Assembly: GCA_015233895.1 (NCBI GenBank)
Contig: JADFXG010000033.1
Coordinates: 1-36,955 of the forward strand
Source of the DNA: Nitrospirota bacterium
GTDB taxonomy: Bacteria > Nitrospirota > Thermodesulfovibrionia > Thermodesulfovibrionales > Magnetobacteriaceae
Reading direction: 5' to 3'
DNA: 36,955 nt
Within the stretch, counting starts at the first letter, position 1; each line of letters starts with the position of its first letter. The notes beneath the pieces were generated by a model. It made no database searches. It had not been told where the DNA came from and saw nothing but the letters and a program-made list of their open reading frames with translations. Positions 7,490-15,831 of the stretch are shown here, one piece after another. Both the position numbers and the translations under genes were made by a program.

Positions 7490-9067
7490 TCAGTGTACAC
7501 TTTCAGTGTGCTCGCCTCCTTTTCTGTGTCTCATAATAAGAATCAGCGGCAGATTGAGGATTAACGCAAAAAAGGTTATCATTGACACCTTGTTAAAGGA
7601 AATCATTGAGGCCTGTCTCTGTAATTCCATATAAATAGAGGCATCCGCCGCATGTTTAGCAGCAGCCCCTGTAATACCTCTCGTACCGAAAAATGCAACA
7701 ATTGAGTTAACCGCATTTTGATAATTAAGGTTAAAAGGGTTAAGCCGTCCGATAAGATCAAACTGTGTTGTCTGAGTGCTGCGGGCAAGTATGGTCATAG
7801 CCAGCGATATGCCTATGCTGCCTCCGGTGTTTCTTATGAGATTGAACATCCCTGAGGCATTTGACATGCGTTCCCGCTCGATGTGAGACATGGTGAGAGT
7901 CATAAGCGGGATAAAGAAACATCCGGCCCCTATGCCAAGAATCGCTCTGGGAATCAATACCGCCATAAAGTCGGCGGACAAGTTAAGCTCTGAAAATAAG
8001 AAGGCTGCTGTGCTTGTCAGACACACTCCCACAGCCAGCACATACTTTGGGTTTATCTTTTGCACCAGCACCCCGACAATGGGCATTGTTATAAGCATTG
8101 GCAGCCCACCCAGTCCTATCACCTCCCCTGCAAGCGTTGAATTATAGCCCATAAGCGTTTGAAGATAGAGCGGTAAGAGCACAGTTGTTGCCAAAAAACT
8201 AAAGTACATGGCAAACATCACTGTGCACCCCGTACTGAAGGTAATATCCCTAAACACGCTAAAATCAACAACAGGCTGTTTTATAAAATTTTCAACCACA
8301 ACGAAAACCGCCAGTGAAAACACCGAGATAAACGACAGTATGGTGATAAAATTCGATGCAAACCAGTCCTCCTGCTGTCCCTTATCGAGCACTATCTGAA
8401 GACATCCAAGCCCTACAATAAGAAGCGCAAGCCCTGCGTAGTCTATCCGCATCTTAACCTTTTTCATATACGGCGGGTCTTTAATAAAGACGGAATTCAG
8501 AATAATTGAGAGTATCCCTATTGGGACATTTATATAAAAAATCCACCGCCACGACCAGTTATCTGAAACCCACCCGCCAATAAGGGGGCCGATAATCGGG
8601 GCAAACACAACCCCAAGCCCAAACACAGACATCGCAAGCCCATGCAGCCGGGGGGGGAATGTCTCAAACAGTATGGCGTGAGACAGTGGCTGTAAAGCGC
8701 CCCCTCCAATCCCCTGCATAACCCGGAAAAAGATGAGGCTTTCCAGATTCCACGCCACCCCGCACATAAACGAGCTAAACGTAAACAGTGCCACGGAAAA
8801 AATCAGATACCGCTTTCGTCCAAACAGTTTGCAAAACCACCCCGTAAGCGGTATTATAATTGCATTAGAGACCAGATAGGAGGTCAGAGTCCACGTAACC
8901 TCATCCATCCCTGCCGACAAACTCCCCCTGATGTGATCCAGAGAAACGTTAACAACAGTTGTGTCAACGACCTCGATGAAGGTTGGTAAAATTACGCTTA
9001 ACGCTATCAGCCATCTTTGCAGATTGACATTTCTGTCAGAGGCAGACTGTGTATTTTCGGCACTCAT
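7490..9067 (-). CDS. MFS drug exporter, DHA2 family (EmrB/QacA-like)
   Basis: 525 aa, highly hydrophobic, with about 14 predicted membrane helices as expected for the DHA2 family. Helix 1 contains VVDTTVVNVSLDHI, motif A reads GWFCKLFGRKRYL, and the antiporter motif C reads GLGVVFAPIIGPLIGGW. These proteins use the proton gradient to expel drugs or toxic compounds across the inner membrane, often with an EmrA-type adaptor, which is absent here. The gene is single, between parB and the divergent Panacea pair. Confidence 0.9.
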   Translation of the reverse strand: MSAENTQSASDRNVNLQRWLIALSVILPTFIEVVDTTVVNVSLDHIRGSLSAGMDEVTWTLTSYLVSNAIIIPLTGWFCKLFGRKRYLIFSVALFTFSSFMCGVAWNLESLIFFRVMQGIGGGALQPLSHAILFETFPPRLHGLAMSVFGLGVVFAPIIGPLIGGWVSDNWSWRWIFYINVPIGILSIILNSVFIKDPPYMKKVKMRIDYAGLALLIVGLGCLQIVLDKGQQEDWFASNFITILSFISVFSLAVFVVVENFIKQPVVDFSVFRDITFSTGCTVMFAMYFSFLATTVLLPLYLQTLMGYNSTLAGEVIGLGGLPMLITMPIVGVLVQKINPKYVLAVGVCLTSTAAFLFSELNLSADFMAVLIPRAILGIGAGCFFIPLMTLTMSHIERERMSNASGMFNLIRNTGGSIGISLAMTILARSTQTTQFDLIGRLNPFNLNYQNAVNSIVAFFGTRGITGAAAKHAADASIYMELQRQASMISFNKVSMITFFALILNLPLILIMRHRKGGEHTESVH

Positions 9068-9176
9068 GGATTATTGTAAGAACAGTTGAGCAAATAATGC
9101 AACTAACAAAGAAAGCTTAATCCGCAGAGACATAACTATAAGGCCAATGTTATACTACTGGTAAGGGATTATTACT

Positions 9177-9737
9177 ATGGCCACAGAAAAATTGAAGGAT
9201 TTAATAGCAGCTGTTTTAAGCAAAGCAGGTAAAGTGTCAAAAGTAAAATTGACAAAGCTAATATTGTTTACAGAAATTGAGCATTATAAGAAGACTGGAA
9301 AATCCATAACCGGGTTGTATTTTTTACGATTGCCCTATGGACCGGTAATAGCCTTTTTTGATGAGATGCTTGAGGAGGGGCTTGATATTCTTTGGAGTAA
9401 AGAAACGTCTCTTGTTCCCATATATGAATACGGAGGGAAAAGAAAACAATACTCCTATTATTCTTTTAATGAGCCTTCATTATCTTTAGAATTAAATGAA
9501 ACTATAACCAGTGTAGTCAATACTTATGGAAAAATGACTGGCACGGAGTTGTCTAACATGTCCCATAAGTTACCGGCATGGCGTTATTCAGAACCAAACG
9601 AACCTGTCTATGTATCTGAATTGGCAATTGATACAGACGAAAAATATTTTGCTATGTTAGACATAGTGGAAGAGCTGGACGACACAGAAGATGACTTACT
9701 GGAAGAAGAGATACTCAGAATCCTATCAAAAGCTTAA
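9177..9737 (+). CDS. Panacea-domain (DUF4065/SocA-like) antitoxin
   Basis: 186 aa. KVSKVKLTKLILFTEIEHYK, GLYFLRLPYGPV and SNMSHKLPAWRYSEPNEPVY match the Panacea domain, a versatile antitoxin fold that pairs with many toxins. The Glu/Asp-rich tail (EELDDTEDDLLEEEILRIL) may contact the toxin. The RelE-like toxin gene overlaps its 3' end by 47 bp, and the antitoxin-first order is typical. It is the first gene of a rightward group that ends with the Uma2 gene. Family assignment is by eye. Confidence 0.75.
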   Translation: MATEKLKDLIAAVLSKAGKVSKVKLTKLILFTEIEHYKKTGKSITGLYFLRLPYGPVIAFFDEMLEEGLDILWSKETSLVPIYEYGGKRKQYSYYSFNEPSLSLELNETITSVVNTYGKMTGTELSNMSHKLPAWRYSEPNEPVYVSELAIDTDEKYFAMLDIVEELDDTEDDLLEEEILRILSKA

Positions 9738-10011
9738 AGCAGCGTTTCCTTCACGATTTGTAGAGTTAATAAATGCCAAAGAAGAAATCATTGTGTCCTC
9801 TCCAACAACCAACCCTTTTTTAAAACACAAATTTATAAATATCAGACGTTACAAGGCCGGCAAGATACGAATCATTTATTGCTTATCCACAGAACGAATA
9901 GATATGTGGGAAAATGAACCTGCAGAACCGGAGGTTATGTTTATTTATGTAAGATTGAAAAGCAATAACACTTATGATGATGCTTATAAGTATTTGAATC
10001 AAGCAGGGTGA
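9691..10011 (+). CDS. RelE/ParE-like toxin paired with the Panacea antitoxin
   Basis: 106 aa. KFINIRRYKAGKIRIIYCLS and EPEVMFIYVRLKSNNTYDDAY give the beta-sheet core of the RelE/ParE fold, with the usual basic strand RRYKAGKIRIIY. The ATG chosen at 9691 is inside the antitoxin gene; a later start is possible because no strong Shine-Dalgarno sequence is seen. The target (mRNA or gyrase) cannot be told from sequence. Confidence 0.65.
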   Translation: MTYWKKRYSESYQKLKAAFPSRFVELINAKEEIIVSSPTTNPFLKHKFINIRRYKAGKIRIIYCLSTERIDMWENEPAEPEVMFIYVRLKSNNTYDDAYKYLNQAG

Positions 10012-10091
10012 ACGATGGTTTACTTTAATGGCAGTGGTAAATGTGCTGCCTGTTTAGCGACAAACCAAAACTACCTGTGTTAAAATACCAC

Positions 10092-10613
10092 ATGACGGTT
10101 ATGCAAACTACAGGGAGAGATTTCGATTTAACGGAAATCATCAACGGGGAGGAAATCATGGGGCCCAGTCCATTTATACGGCATCAGGATATAGCAGTGA
10201 AGGTTTTCAGACAAATAGATAGATTCGTTGAACACAATAAGCTGGGATTTGTCTATTTCTCTCCGCTTGACGTTATATTTGAAGAGGGTGAAAACAGACT
10301 TCAACCGGATATTTTGTTTATCAGAAAAGAAAATATGTCTATTATCAAGGATTGGGTAAGAGGGGTGCCGGATATGGTTTGTGAGATAATATCCCCGGGC
10401 AGCTATGAAATGGACACTGAGGTAAAAAAAGCTGTCTATGAGAGATACAAAGTGCCGGAGTATTGGATTGTAATTCCTGAGCTGCTGACTGTTGAGATTT
10501 TAATAATAGAAAACGGCAGATACAAAAAACACTCTTTTGCAGAGCTTGAAGGTGTGGTCACATCTAAAATCATTGAGGGCCTAAAGGTCAACGTTAAGGA
10601 TATATTTGAGTAA
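10092..10613 (+). CDS. Uma2-family (DUF820) PD-(D/E)XK nuclease-like protein
   Basis: An upstream in-frame ATG at 10041 exists, but MTVMQTTGRDFDLTEIINGE from 10092 looks like the natural N-terminus. Family features are GPSPFIRHQDIAVKVFRQI, SPLDVIFEEG, RLQPDILFI, VCEIISPGS and KAVYERYKVPEYWIV. The Asp of QPDILF, the Glu of CEII and the following Lys are the nuclease-site residues. Uma2 proteins are abundant but poorly characterised. The gene ends 3 bp before the convergent bcp gene, so both probably share termination signals. Confidence 0.82.
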   Translation: MTVMQTTGRDFDLTEIINGEEIMGPSPFIRHQDIAVKVFRQIDRFVEHNKLGFVYFSPLDVIFEEGENRLQPDILFIRKENMSIIKDWVRGVPDMVCEIISPGSYEMDTEVKKAVYERYKVPEYWIVIPELLTVEILIIENGRYKKHSFAELEGVVTSKIIEGLKVNVKDIFE

Positions 10614-10616
10614 CCC

Positions 10617-11090
10617 CTACCTCTCCAATTCTGCTAAAACCTCATCCACATGCCCCTTTACCTTCACGTTGTTCCAAACTTTCTTAATTGTACCGTCTTT
10701 ATCAATTAACACCGTGGTTCTGATAGTGCTTATGACAGGCTTTCCATACATGGTCTTTTCACCCCATGCACCGTAGAGCTCTAAAACCTTATGGTCCGGG
10801 TCAGAAAGCAGAGGAAAATTCAGCCCGTGTTTTTCCTTAAACTTAATGTGGCTTGCTATGCTGTCACGGCTTACCCCAAATACCAGAGCTTTTAGTGTTA
10901 ACCTTGCGTAGCTATCTCTGAAATCACAAGATTCCTGAGTACATCCAGGTGTGTTGTCTTTAGGATAAAAGTACAGGATTATTTGCTTTTCCTGCTTTAA
11001 AAGCTCTGACAGGCAGAAATCCCTCTCCCCTGCCGTTTCATCTATCCCGGAAAGGCAGAAATCAGGTGCTTTATCCCCGGTATTTATCAT
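10617..11090 (-). CDS. bcp: Bcp/PrxQ-type thioredoxin-dependent thiol peroxidase
   Basis: 157 aa, the usual family length. The peroxidatic Cys50 lies in NTPGCTQESC with the resolving Cys55 five residues later, as in Bcp. Other family landmarks are LYFYPKDNTPGC, DPDHKVLELYGAWGEK and ISTIRTTVLIDKDG. It reduces hydroperoxides in the cytoplasm with electrons from thioredoxin. It is a single gene with no visible redox operon. Confidence 0.93.
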   Translation of the reverse strand: MINTGDKAPDFCLSGIDETAGERDFCLSELLKQEKQIILYFYPKDNTPGCTQESCDFRDSYARLTLKALVFGVSRDSIASHIKFKEKHGLNFPLLSDPDHKVLELYGAWGEKTMYGKPVISTIRTTVLIDKDGTIKKVWNNVKVKGHVDEVLAELER

Positions 11091-11205
11091 TATGCCATCC
11101 TCCTCTGTTGATTAAATTCATCGAAATGCCACACTTTCATAGCGAAAAAAAATAACGGATTCCAGACTGATAAAACATTAACTGATGAAATGGATACTGT
11201 CTTAG

Positions 11206-11748
11206 CTACTTAATAAGTTTTTCTTGCTTTAGAACTTCTTTTATTTTAGCCTTAAGGTTTTTGTCAAGCCAATCTATAATCAGACCCTCAAAACCACCCC
11301 TGTCTAAAATATAAATAGCTGTATTGCTCTTTAGTTCTTGTTGTACAATAAGACGCACCTCGTCTCTGTCAGGTTTCTTTGCTAACTCGTGTTTAACCTC
11401 TCTGAGTTCCTTATCCATGCGCTTTTGCTCAACTTTTATCGCTGCCACATCAGTTTTTAACTCTGCTACATCTTTTTTCAACACTGCCACATCAGTTTTT
11501 AACTCTGCTACATCTTTTTTCAACACTGCCACATCAGTTTTTAACTCTGCTACGTCTTTTTTCAACACTGCCACGTCGGTTTTTAACTCTGCTACGTCTT
11601 TTTTCAACACTGCCACGTCGGTTTTTAACTCTGCTACATCGTTTTTTATCGCCGCTACATCTTTAACCAGAGGAGCAATAACTTCTTTCATTGCCTCAAT
11701 TACATCTTTTTTAGTAATTGGCTCCTCTTTGGTAATCATATCGTTCAT
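11206..11748 (-). CDS. Coiled-coil protein with 14-aa repeats
   Basis: From the preferred ATG at 11748 (GGGG six bases upstream) it is 180 aa; in-frame starts up to 11787 exist. The centre has about four copies of a 14-residue unit DVAELKTDVAVLKK, encoded by a 42-bp DNA repeat, forming a long heptad coiled coil. The C-terminus (DEVRLIVQQELKSNTAIYIL) is a conserved-looking helix. The protein at 33818 has the same plan with a 7-residue unit. Function unknown; the repeat number probably varies. Confidence 0.75.
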   Translation of the reverse strand: MNDMITKEEPITKKDVIEAMKEVIAPLVKDVAAIKNDVAELKTDVAVLKKDVAELKTDVAVLKKDVAELKTDVAVLKKDVAELKTDVAVLKKDVAELKTDVAAIKVEQKRMDKELREVKHELAKKPDRDEVRLIVQQELKSNTAIYILDRGGFEGLIIDWLDKNLKAKIKEVLKQEKLIK

Positions 11749-12053
11749 TTGTATCCCCATAGTCATATAATAACAATTATTTATCAATTAATCAAGAATT
11801 TAGTTTTTTATTAGTAGCACTCTTTTAATCTGTTTGTCTGGCTCTGTCGTGTTTTTATCATTAATGGATATTAACAAGATACTGACAATAATAACTTCAA
11901 AATCAAAAAAACAACAACAATCTCCCAAAAGTCCGAAAGGTCACACTTTCATAGTGAAAACGCTGGTTGTTATTATTTTAAGATATTTTACAGATTTTAA
12001 AGCTTTTCGGCGTCAAATTAATCAGATTTTACAACCTGTTAGGTACCAGAAAT

Positions 12054-12158
12054 GTCACACTTTCATAGTGAAAAGCCACAGATTCATAGCGAAAGGTCAC
12101 ACTTTCATAGTGAAAGGTCACAGATTCATAGCGAAAGGTCACACTTTCATAGTGAAAG
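12054..12158. repeat. Five tandem 21-bp iterons
   Basis: Five exact 21-bp periods. Two types alternate: GTCACACTTTCATAGTGAAA and GCCACAGATTCATAGCGAAA/GTCACAGATTCATAGCGAAA. The conserved positions are the expected binding sites for the initiator encoded at 12197. Confidence 0.88.
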
Positions 12159-12185
12159 GTCACAGGTTGACAAGTGTGTGACCTT
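12156..12185. promoter_or_regulatory. Inverted repeat upstream of rep, likely autoregulatory operator
   Basis: AAGGTCACA and TGTGTGACCTT form an inverted repeat 11 bp before the rep start. It consists of iteron half sites facing each other, the usual form of the site where Rep dimers repress their own gene in iteron plasmids. Confidence 0.6.
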
Positions 12186-12196
12186 ATGATATTCTT

Positions 12197-13570
12197 ATGA
12201 ATGGAAAAACTACGAGGCTCTACAGGCCGATGACTTTAGCCGGACACAAGCAGTTAGTAGTAAAGTCAAACGACCTGAATGAGGCGCATTACAGGCTGAC
12301 TACAGCTGAACAGAGGATTATCCTGATGATGGTTTCCATGATTCAGCCCGGTGATGATGATTTCCATATCTACAGAATCAAAATCTCTGATTTTTTGGAG
12401 CTTCTTGGCATTAAAAACCAGCAAATGTACACAGAGGTGAAAAAAATAACCAAAGGGCTGATTGAAAAGGTGTTGACGATTAAAAAACCAAAATCAGAAC
12501 TTCAGCTGTCGTGGTTTTCCTCGGCGGAGTATTTTGATGGCGAGGGTTATGTGGAGCTGTGTTTTGACCCTAAACTAAAACCATACCTGCTGGGTTTAAA
12601 GGAATGCTTTGTTAAGTATAACCTCAGAAATGTGATTAAATTAAAAAGCTCTTACGCTATCAGAATTTATGAACTGTTGAAGCAGTATGAGAAAATAGGC
12701 AGGCGCACGTTTGAGGTGGATGAGTTAAAGCTGATTTTAGGAATTAAGCCGGATGAATATGATCTCTATAAGCATTTTAAGAGCAGAGTTTTATCAGCCG
12801 CCAAAAGAGAGTTGGAGGCCATAACGGATATCTCCTTTGAAATCAATGAAATAAAGACAGGCCGCAAGGTGACCTCTATAGAGTTTGTAATAGTTGCCAA
12901 TAAGGGCAGGGAGACTCAGCAGCTGGACATGAGTGTAGTGAAAATGAGTGTGATGGACAGCGTAGTGGAGTCAATGAGTGAAGAGGATAGGGGGATGTTT
13001 GAAAAGATACAGAGCCACTATCAACTGTCACGGGAGCAGGCGTTTGATATAGTGGCAGAGGTGATGCCCAAAAGGGGGCGGGACTACGTGGTGTCGGTGC
13101 TGAAGTACTGCCGCAGTTACTACGAGAGGAAAAAGAATGCGGGTGTGGAGTGCCGGCTGGGGGCCTTGACAATAAGCGCATTTAAAGAGGGCTGGCACAC
13201 ACAGCCGTCTTTGTTTGAAAAGGAAAAAAAACTCAAAGAGCAGCAACAGCAGATAAATGTAAGAGAGGAACGGCTGAAAGGGGAACAAAAGGATGAGGAG
13301 CGTATGGAGCGGCACAGGCGGATAGATAAAGTGATAGGCACTCTGCCTGAGAAAGAACTGGTTGCTGGGTTTATGCCGTGGCTACAAGAAAACGCTATGT
13401 ATTTCTATAAAACTTTCTATCAACCCGGCATGACTCTGAAAAACATGCAAGACTCCCCCCTGAGAATGCAGCTCAGAGACTACGTAGAGGATTTCTACAT
13501 GACGCCACAAGAGGGAACCTCTCAGAAAGTTGAGGAAATTGTGGCAATGCCAACAAAGTCAGACGATTAA
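12197..13570 (+). CDS. repB: Rep_3-family (RepB) plasmid replication initiator
   Basis: 457 aa. Residues about 18-240 fit the two winged-helix domains of Rep_3 initiators: LVVKSNDLNEAHYRLTTAEQ, YTEVKKITKGLIEKVL, LKSSYAIRIYELLKQYE and FKSRVLSAAKRELEAITD. It should bind the iterons at 12054-12158, open the origin and repress itself as a dimer. The C-terminal about 200 residues are an extension with a charged coiled coil (EKEKKLKEQQQQINVREE), longer than usual for the family. It ends 13 bp before the convergent hydrolase gene. Confidence 0.9.
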   Translation: MNGKTTRLYRPMTLAGHKQLVVKSNDLNEAHYRLTTAEQRIILMMVSMIQPGDDDFHIYRIKISDFLELLGIKNQQMYTEVKKITKGLIEKVLTIKKPKSELQLSWFSSAEYFDGEGYVELCFDPKLKPYLLGLKECFVKYNLRNVIKLKSSYAIRIYELLKQYEKIGRRTFEVDELKLILGIKPDEYDLYKHFKSRVLSAAKRELEAITDISFEINEIKTGRKVTSIEFVIVANKGRETQQLDMSVVKMSVMDSVVESMSEEDRGMFEKIQSHYQLSREQAFDIVAEVMPKRGRDYVVSVLKYCRSYYERKKNAGVECRLGALTISAFKEGWHTQPSLFEKEKKLKEQQQQINVREERLKGEQKDEERMERHRRIDKVIGTLPEKELVAGFMPWLQENAMYFYKTFYQPGMTLKNMQDSPLRMQLRDYVEDFYMTPQEGTSQKVEEIVAMPTKSDD

Positions 13571-13583
13571 AGGCTACCCGGTA

Positions 13584-14378
13584 TTATTTAGAAAATATTT
13601 CCTTAAAAAAATCCATTAATGCTATCCACGATCTTTTGTCGGCTTTTTCGTTGTAAGCAACCCCTTTGGAGTTGTCACTGCCAGTTGCGGGATTTGTAAA
13701 GGCATGCACAGCGTTACCATAGAGCACCATCTGCCAGTCCACCTTATCATGCCGCATCTCATCCTCAAAGGCGCGCATCACCTCAGGCGGTGTAAACGGA
13801 TCATCGGCGCCATGCAAGACAAGCACCCTGGTTTTGATATTGCTGTTTGTTGCGTCAGGCGTATCCAAAGAGCCGTGAATACTGGCAACACCAGCAATTT
13901 CCTCGCCAGATCGGGCAAGCTCTAACACTGCCATTCCGCCAAAGCAGTAGCCCATTGCCGCTATCCGCTGCGAGTCTGTATAGTGAACGGATTTTAAGTA
14001 ACTCAGTGCGGCCTCAACGCGCCGGCGCAAAAGAGCACGGTCGTTTTTATATATACCGGCAAGTTTAGCAGCTTCCTCGTTATTTTTAGGGCGAATGTTT
14101 TTGCCATAAATATCTGCTGCAAAAGCGACATAGCCAAGCTTTGCCAGTTGCCGCGCCTTCTCCTCCACAAATTCCCCATGCCCCATCCAGTCGTGCACTA
14201 TCAACACGGCAGGATGTTTTCCCTTTAAGCTTTTGTCATACGCCACATATCCCTCTAAGACCGTATTGCCGTCCTTGTAGTCTATCGTTTTAGAATATAT
14301 AGTTTGGGACGCATCGGAGGCGTATGCAGTTGAGGCAGCGATTAAAAGCGCTGCTATTATATAAATGGCTTTTTTCAT
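13584..14378 (-). CDS. Secreted dienelactone hydrolase-family protein
   Basis: 264 aa. The N-terminus MKKAIYIIAALLIAASTAYA is a clear signal peptide, so the product is exported to the periplasm. The alpha/beta-hydrolase core carries the nucleophile Cys145 in GYCFGG, the acid Asp192/193 in GADDPF and His225 in AVHAF. Cys in place of Ser is typical of dienelactone hydrolases; the real substrate is unknown. Single gene, convergent with rep. Confidence 0.88.
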   Translation of the reverse strand: MKKAIYIIAALLIAASTAYASDASQTIYSKTIDYKDGNTVLEGYVAYDKSLKGKHPAVLIVHDWMGHGEFVEEKARQLAKLGYVAFAADIYGKNIRPKNNEEAAKLAGIYKNDRALLRRRVEAALSYLKSVHYTDSQRIAAMGYCFGGMAVLELARSGEEIAGVASIHGSLDTPDATNSNIKTRVLVLHGADDPFTPPEVMRAFEDEMRHDKVDWQMVLYGNAVHAFTNPATGSDNSKGVAYNEKADKRSWIALMDFFKEIFSK

Positions 14379-14631
14379 GGTAAGCTCCTTTTTTTTTGAT
14401 ATTATTGTTACTGAATTTTAAACAGGATGTGTTGTGTTTGTCAACACCATGAAGCCGTGTTGATAAGCAAACTGCTGAAGTGATAGAATAGGGCAATAAA
14501 CTGTTGAAAAGAGGTAAAAGGATTTTCTCCGTCTATCTTGTTTTTCTTTACTTGCCTTTTTTAGAATAGAATCGTCAAATTCCACAGGTTTCCAATGCTG
14601 GGTCTCAGCAGGAGTATAATGATAAATTATA

Positions 14632-14772
14632 ATGGTGCAATTTTTTAGCGGTCTTAAGGCCGGTAAAACCAAATTGGCCGCTATGAAAGACGCTAAAGAC
14701 TACCTGCGCGCAAACGGCTACGAAAATCCATTTTACTGGGCGCCGTTTATTGTTATGGGCGAGGTTCAGTGA
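14632..14772 (+). pseudogene. C-terminal fragment of a CHAT-domain protein, copy A
   Basis: Encodes FFSGLKAGKTKLAAMKDAKD, then YLRANGYENPFYWAPFIVMG and a stop. This is the last piece of a CHAT (caspase-like) domain, which typically ends FYWAPFVLVG. The N-terminal TPR and protease parts are missing. A near-identical 3' end recurs at 15361-15483, on the other side of a HicBA pair. It is probably not functional. The 250 bp upstream (14379-14631) hold nothing else I can identify. Confidence 0.7.
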
Positions 14773-14819
14773 CAGGGTAAACCACTTGACTATACACACG
14801 TTTTATCTTAGAATAACTA

Positions 14820-15137
14820 ATGCTGTCAACGATTGATTTCAATTTACCTTTCCGGTTAAAAAAGAAGAGCGGCTACGTGGTTGCAGCATGTCCGGTTTTT
14901 GATATAGTTACACAGGGCAGCGATGAACAACACGCTAAAGACAACTTAACAGAAGCCACAAGGCTTTTTCTTCTAACTTGTATCGAAAAGGGTACTATTG
15001 ATGAGGTGTTTAAACAATGTGGATTTGAGCCTTTACGGATTCACAAGAAAAAAACTCAAAACGATAACCGCTATATACATGTTTCATTACCGTTTACAGC
15101 TCATGGCCAAAATGAATGCAACGCTTGTCGCCCGTAA
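14820..15137 (+). CDS. HicB-like antitoxin
   Basis: 105 aa. NLPFRLKKKSGYVVAACPVF then DIVTQGSDEQHAKDNLTEAT is the degenerate RNase H-like fold of HicB antitoxins. It overlaps the HicA-like gene by 22 bp, in the order antitoxin-toxin. HicB neutralises HicA and represses the operon. It lies between duplicated CHAT gene ends. Confidence 0.78.
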   Translation: MLSTIDFNLPFRLKKKSGYVVAACPVFDIVTQGSDEQHAKDNLTEATRLFLLTCIEKGTIDEVFKQCGFEPLRIHKKKTQNDNRYIHVSLPFTAHGQNECNACRP

Positions 15138-15358
15138 AATGGAAAGTCCTGGAGTGTATATTTTTGGAGCTTGGCTTTAAATTACACCGTCAGGAGGGTT
15201 CACATCGTGCGTACTTTAAGCCTGGTGTCATTAGACCTGTTATCATCCCGACGTATAAACAAATAGACGTTGACATCATAAAAAGCAATATGCGAACAGC
15301 TTGCCTTGACAGAGAAACTTATTTCATATTGCTTGAAAAATGCAAAACACGTGGTTAA
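15116..15358 (+). CDS. HicA-like mRNA interferase toxin
   Basis: 80 aa. VLECIFLELGFKLHRQEGSH followed by RAYFKPGVIRPVIIPTYKQI matches the dsRBD-like HicA fold; the catalytic His lies in EGSHRAY. HicA cleaves mRNA and is bound by HicB. The ATG at 15116 is within the antitoxin's final codons, implying translational coupling. Confidence 0.78.
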   Translation: MQRLSPVKWKVLECIFLELGFKLHRQEGSHRAYFKPGVIRPVIIPTYKQIDVDIIKSNMRTACLDRETYFILLEKCKTRG

Positions 15359-15360
15359 AA

Positions 15361-15483
15361 ATGTACTTTAACAGAGAACACCTATTGGCCGCTATGAAAG
15401 ACGCTAAAGACTACCTGCGCGCTAACGGCTATGCCAGTCCATTTTACTGGGCGCCGTTTATTGTTATGGGCGAGGTTCAGTGA
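15361..15483 (+). pseudogene. C-terminal fragment of a CHAT-domain protein, copy B
   Basis: LAAMKDAKDYLRANGYASPF then YWAPFIVMGEVQ and a stop. Over about 100 bp it repeats copy A (14669-14772) almost exactly. The two copies bracket the HicBA genes. No independent function expected. Confidence 0.7.
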
Positions 15484-15567
15484 CAGTCTCCCCCAAATGC
15501 TTAATTCTACCCGGCAGATTCTTCTGGATATGGTAAAATAGTGAAACAGCTATAGAGGAGGTTTGAT

Positions 15568-15816
15568 ATGGCTATAAAAACTTTAAAACTTGAAATTACG
15601 TTTCAGGATTTGCTTGCTATGGTGCAACAACTCGATTCTGACGAAAAACTTTTACTAAAGAATACACTTGAACGTGAAAATGTTATGACGTGGCAGGAAT
15701 TGTTCGGCCAGTCTCTAAAAACGCTTGACGTAAAGAATTCAGAATTTGCAGAAAAAGATGTTAAAAATGATGTAAGCACTGCTATCTTCGAAGTGAGAGC
15801 TGTTGCCAAAAATTAG
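15568..15816 (+). CDS. Small antitoxin-like protein without a toxin
   Basis: 82 aa with a good Shine-Dalgarno sequence (GAGGAGG). ITFQDLLAMVQQLDSDEKLLL resembles the short helical N-terminus of many small proteins found next to RelE or PIN toxins. The next gene, 15 bp later, is the DHS-like enzyme, not a toxin. It is probably a remnant of a lost TA pair or a small protein of unknown role. Confidence 0.55.
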   Translation: MAIKTLKLEITFQDLLAMVQQLDSDEKLLLKNTLERENVMTWQELFGQSLKTLDVKNSEFAEKDVKNDVSTAIFEVRAVAKN

Positions 15817-15831
15817 GATAAAATAACTCTG

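Larger units (their letters stand above)
11790..12185. other. Putative iteron-type replication origin (oriV)
   Basis: About 400 bp directly upstream of rep without a credible gene. It holds AT-rich DNA at 11780-12040, one separate iteron at 11940-11960, and an ordered iteron array at 12054-12158. Another diverged iteron is at 11128-11148. I saw no clear DnaA box. The arrangement matches iteron plasmids controlled by a Rep_3 initiator. Confidence 0.75.

Noticed and set aside
11324-11770. 148-aa plus-strand ORF with repeats
   Set aside because: Antisense reading of the coiled-coil gene at 11206-11748; the minus-strand frame has a clear heptad pattern and a ribosome site.
11790-12185. DnaA boxes in the origin region
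   Set aside because: No sequence close enough to TTATCCACA was found by eye; only iterons and AT-rich DNA support the origin call.
12876-13341. Reverse-strand ORFs inside rep
   Set aside because: Shadow frames of the Rep gene with no ribosome site and low-complexity composition.
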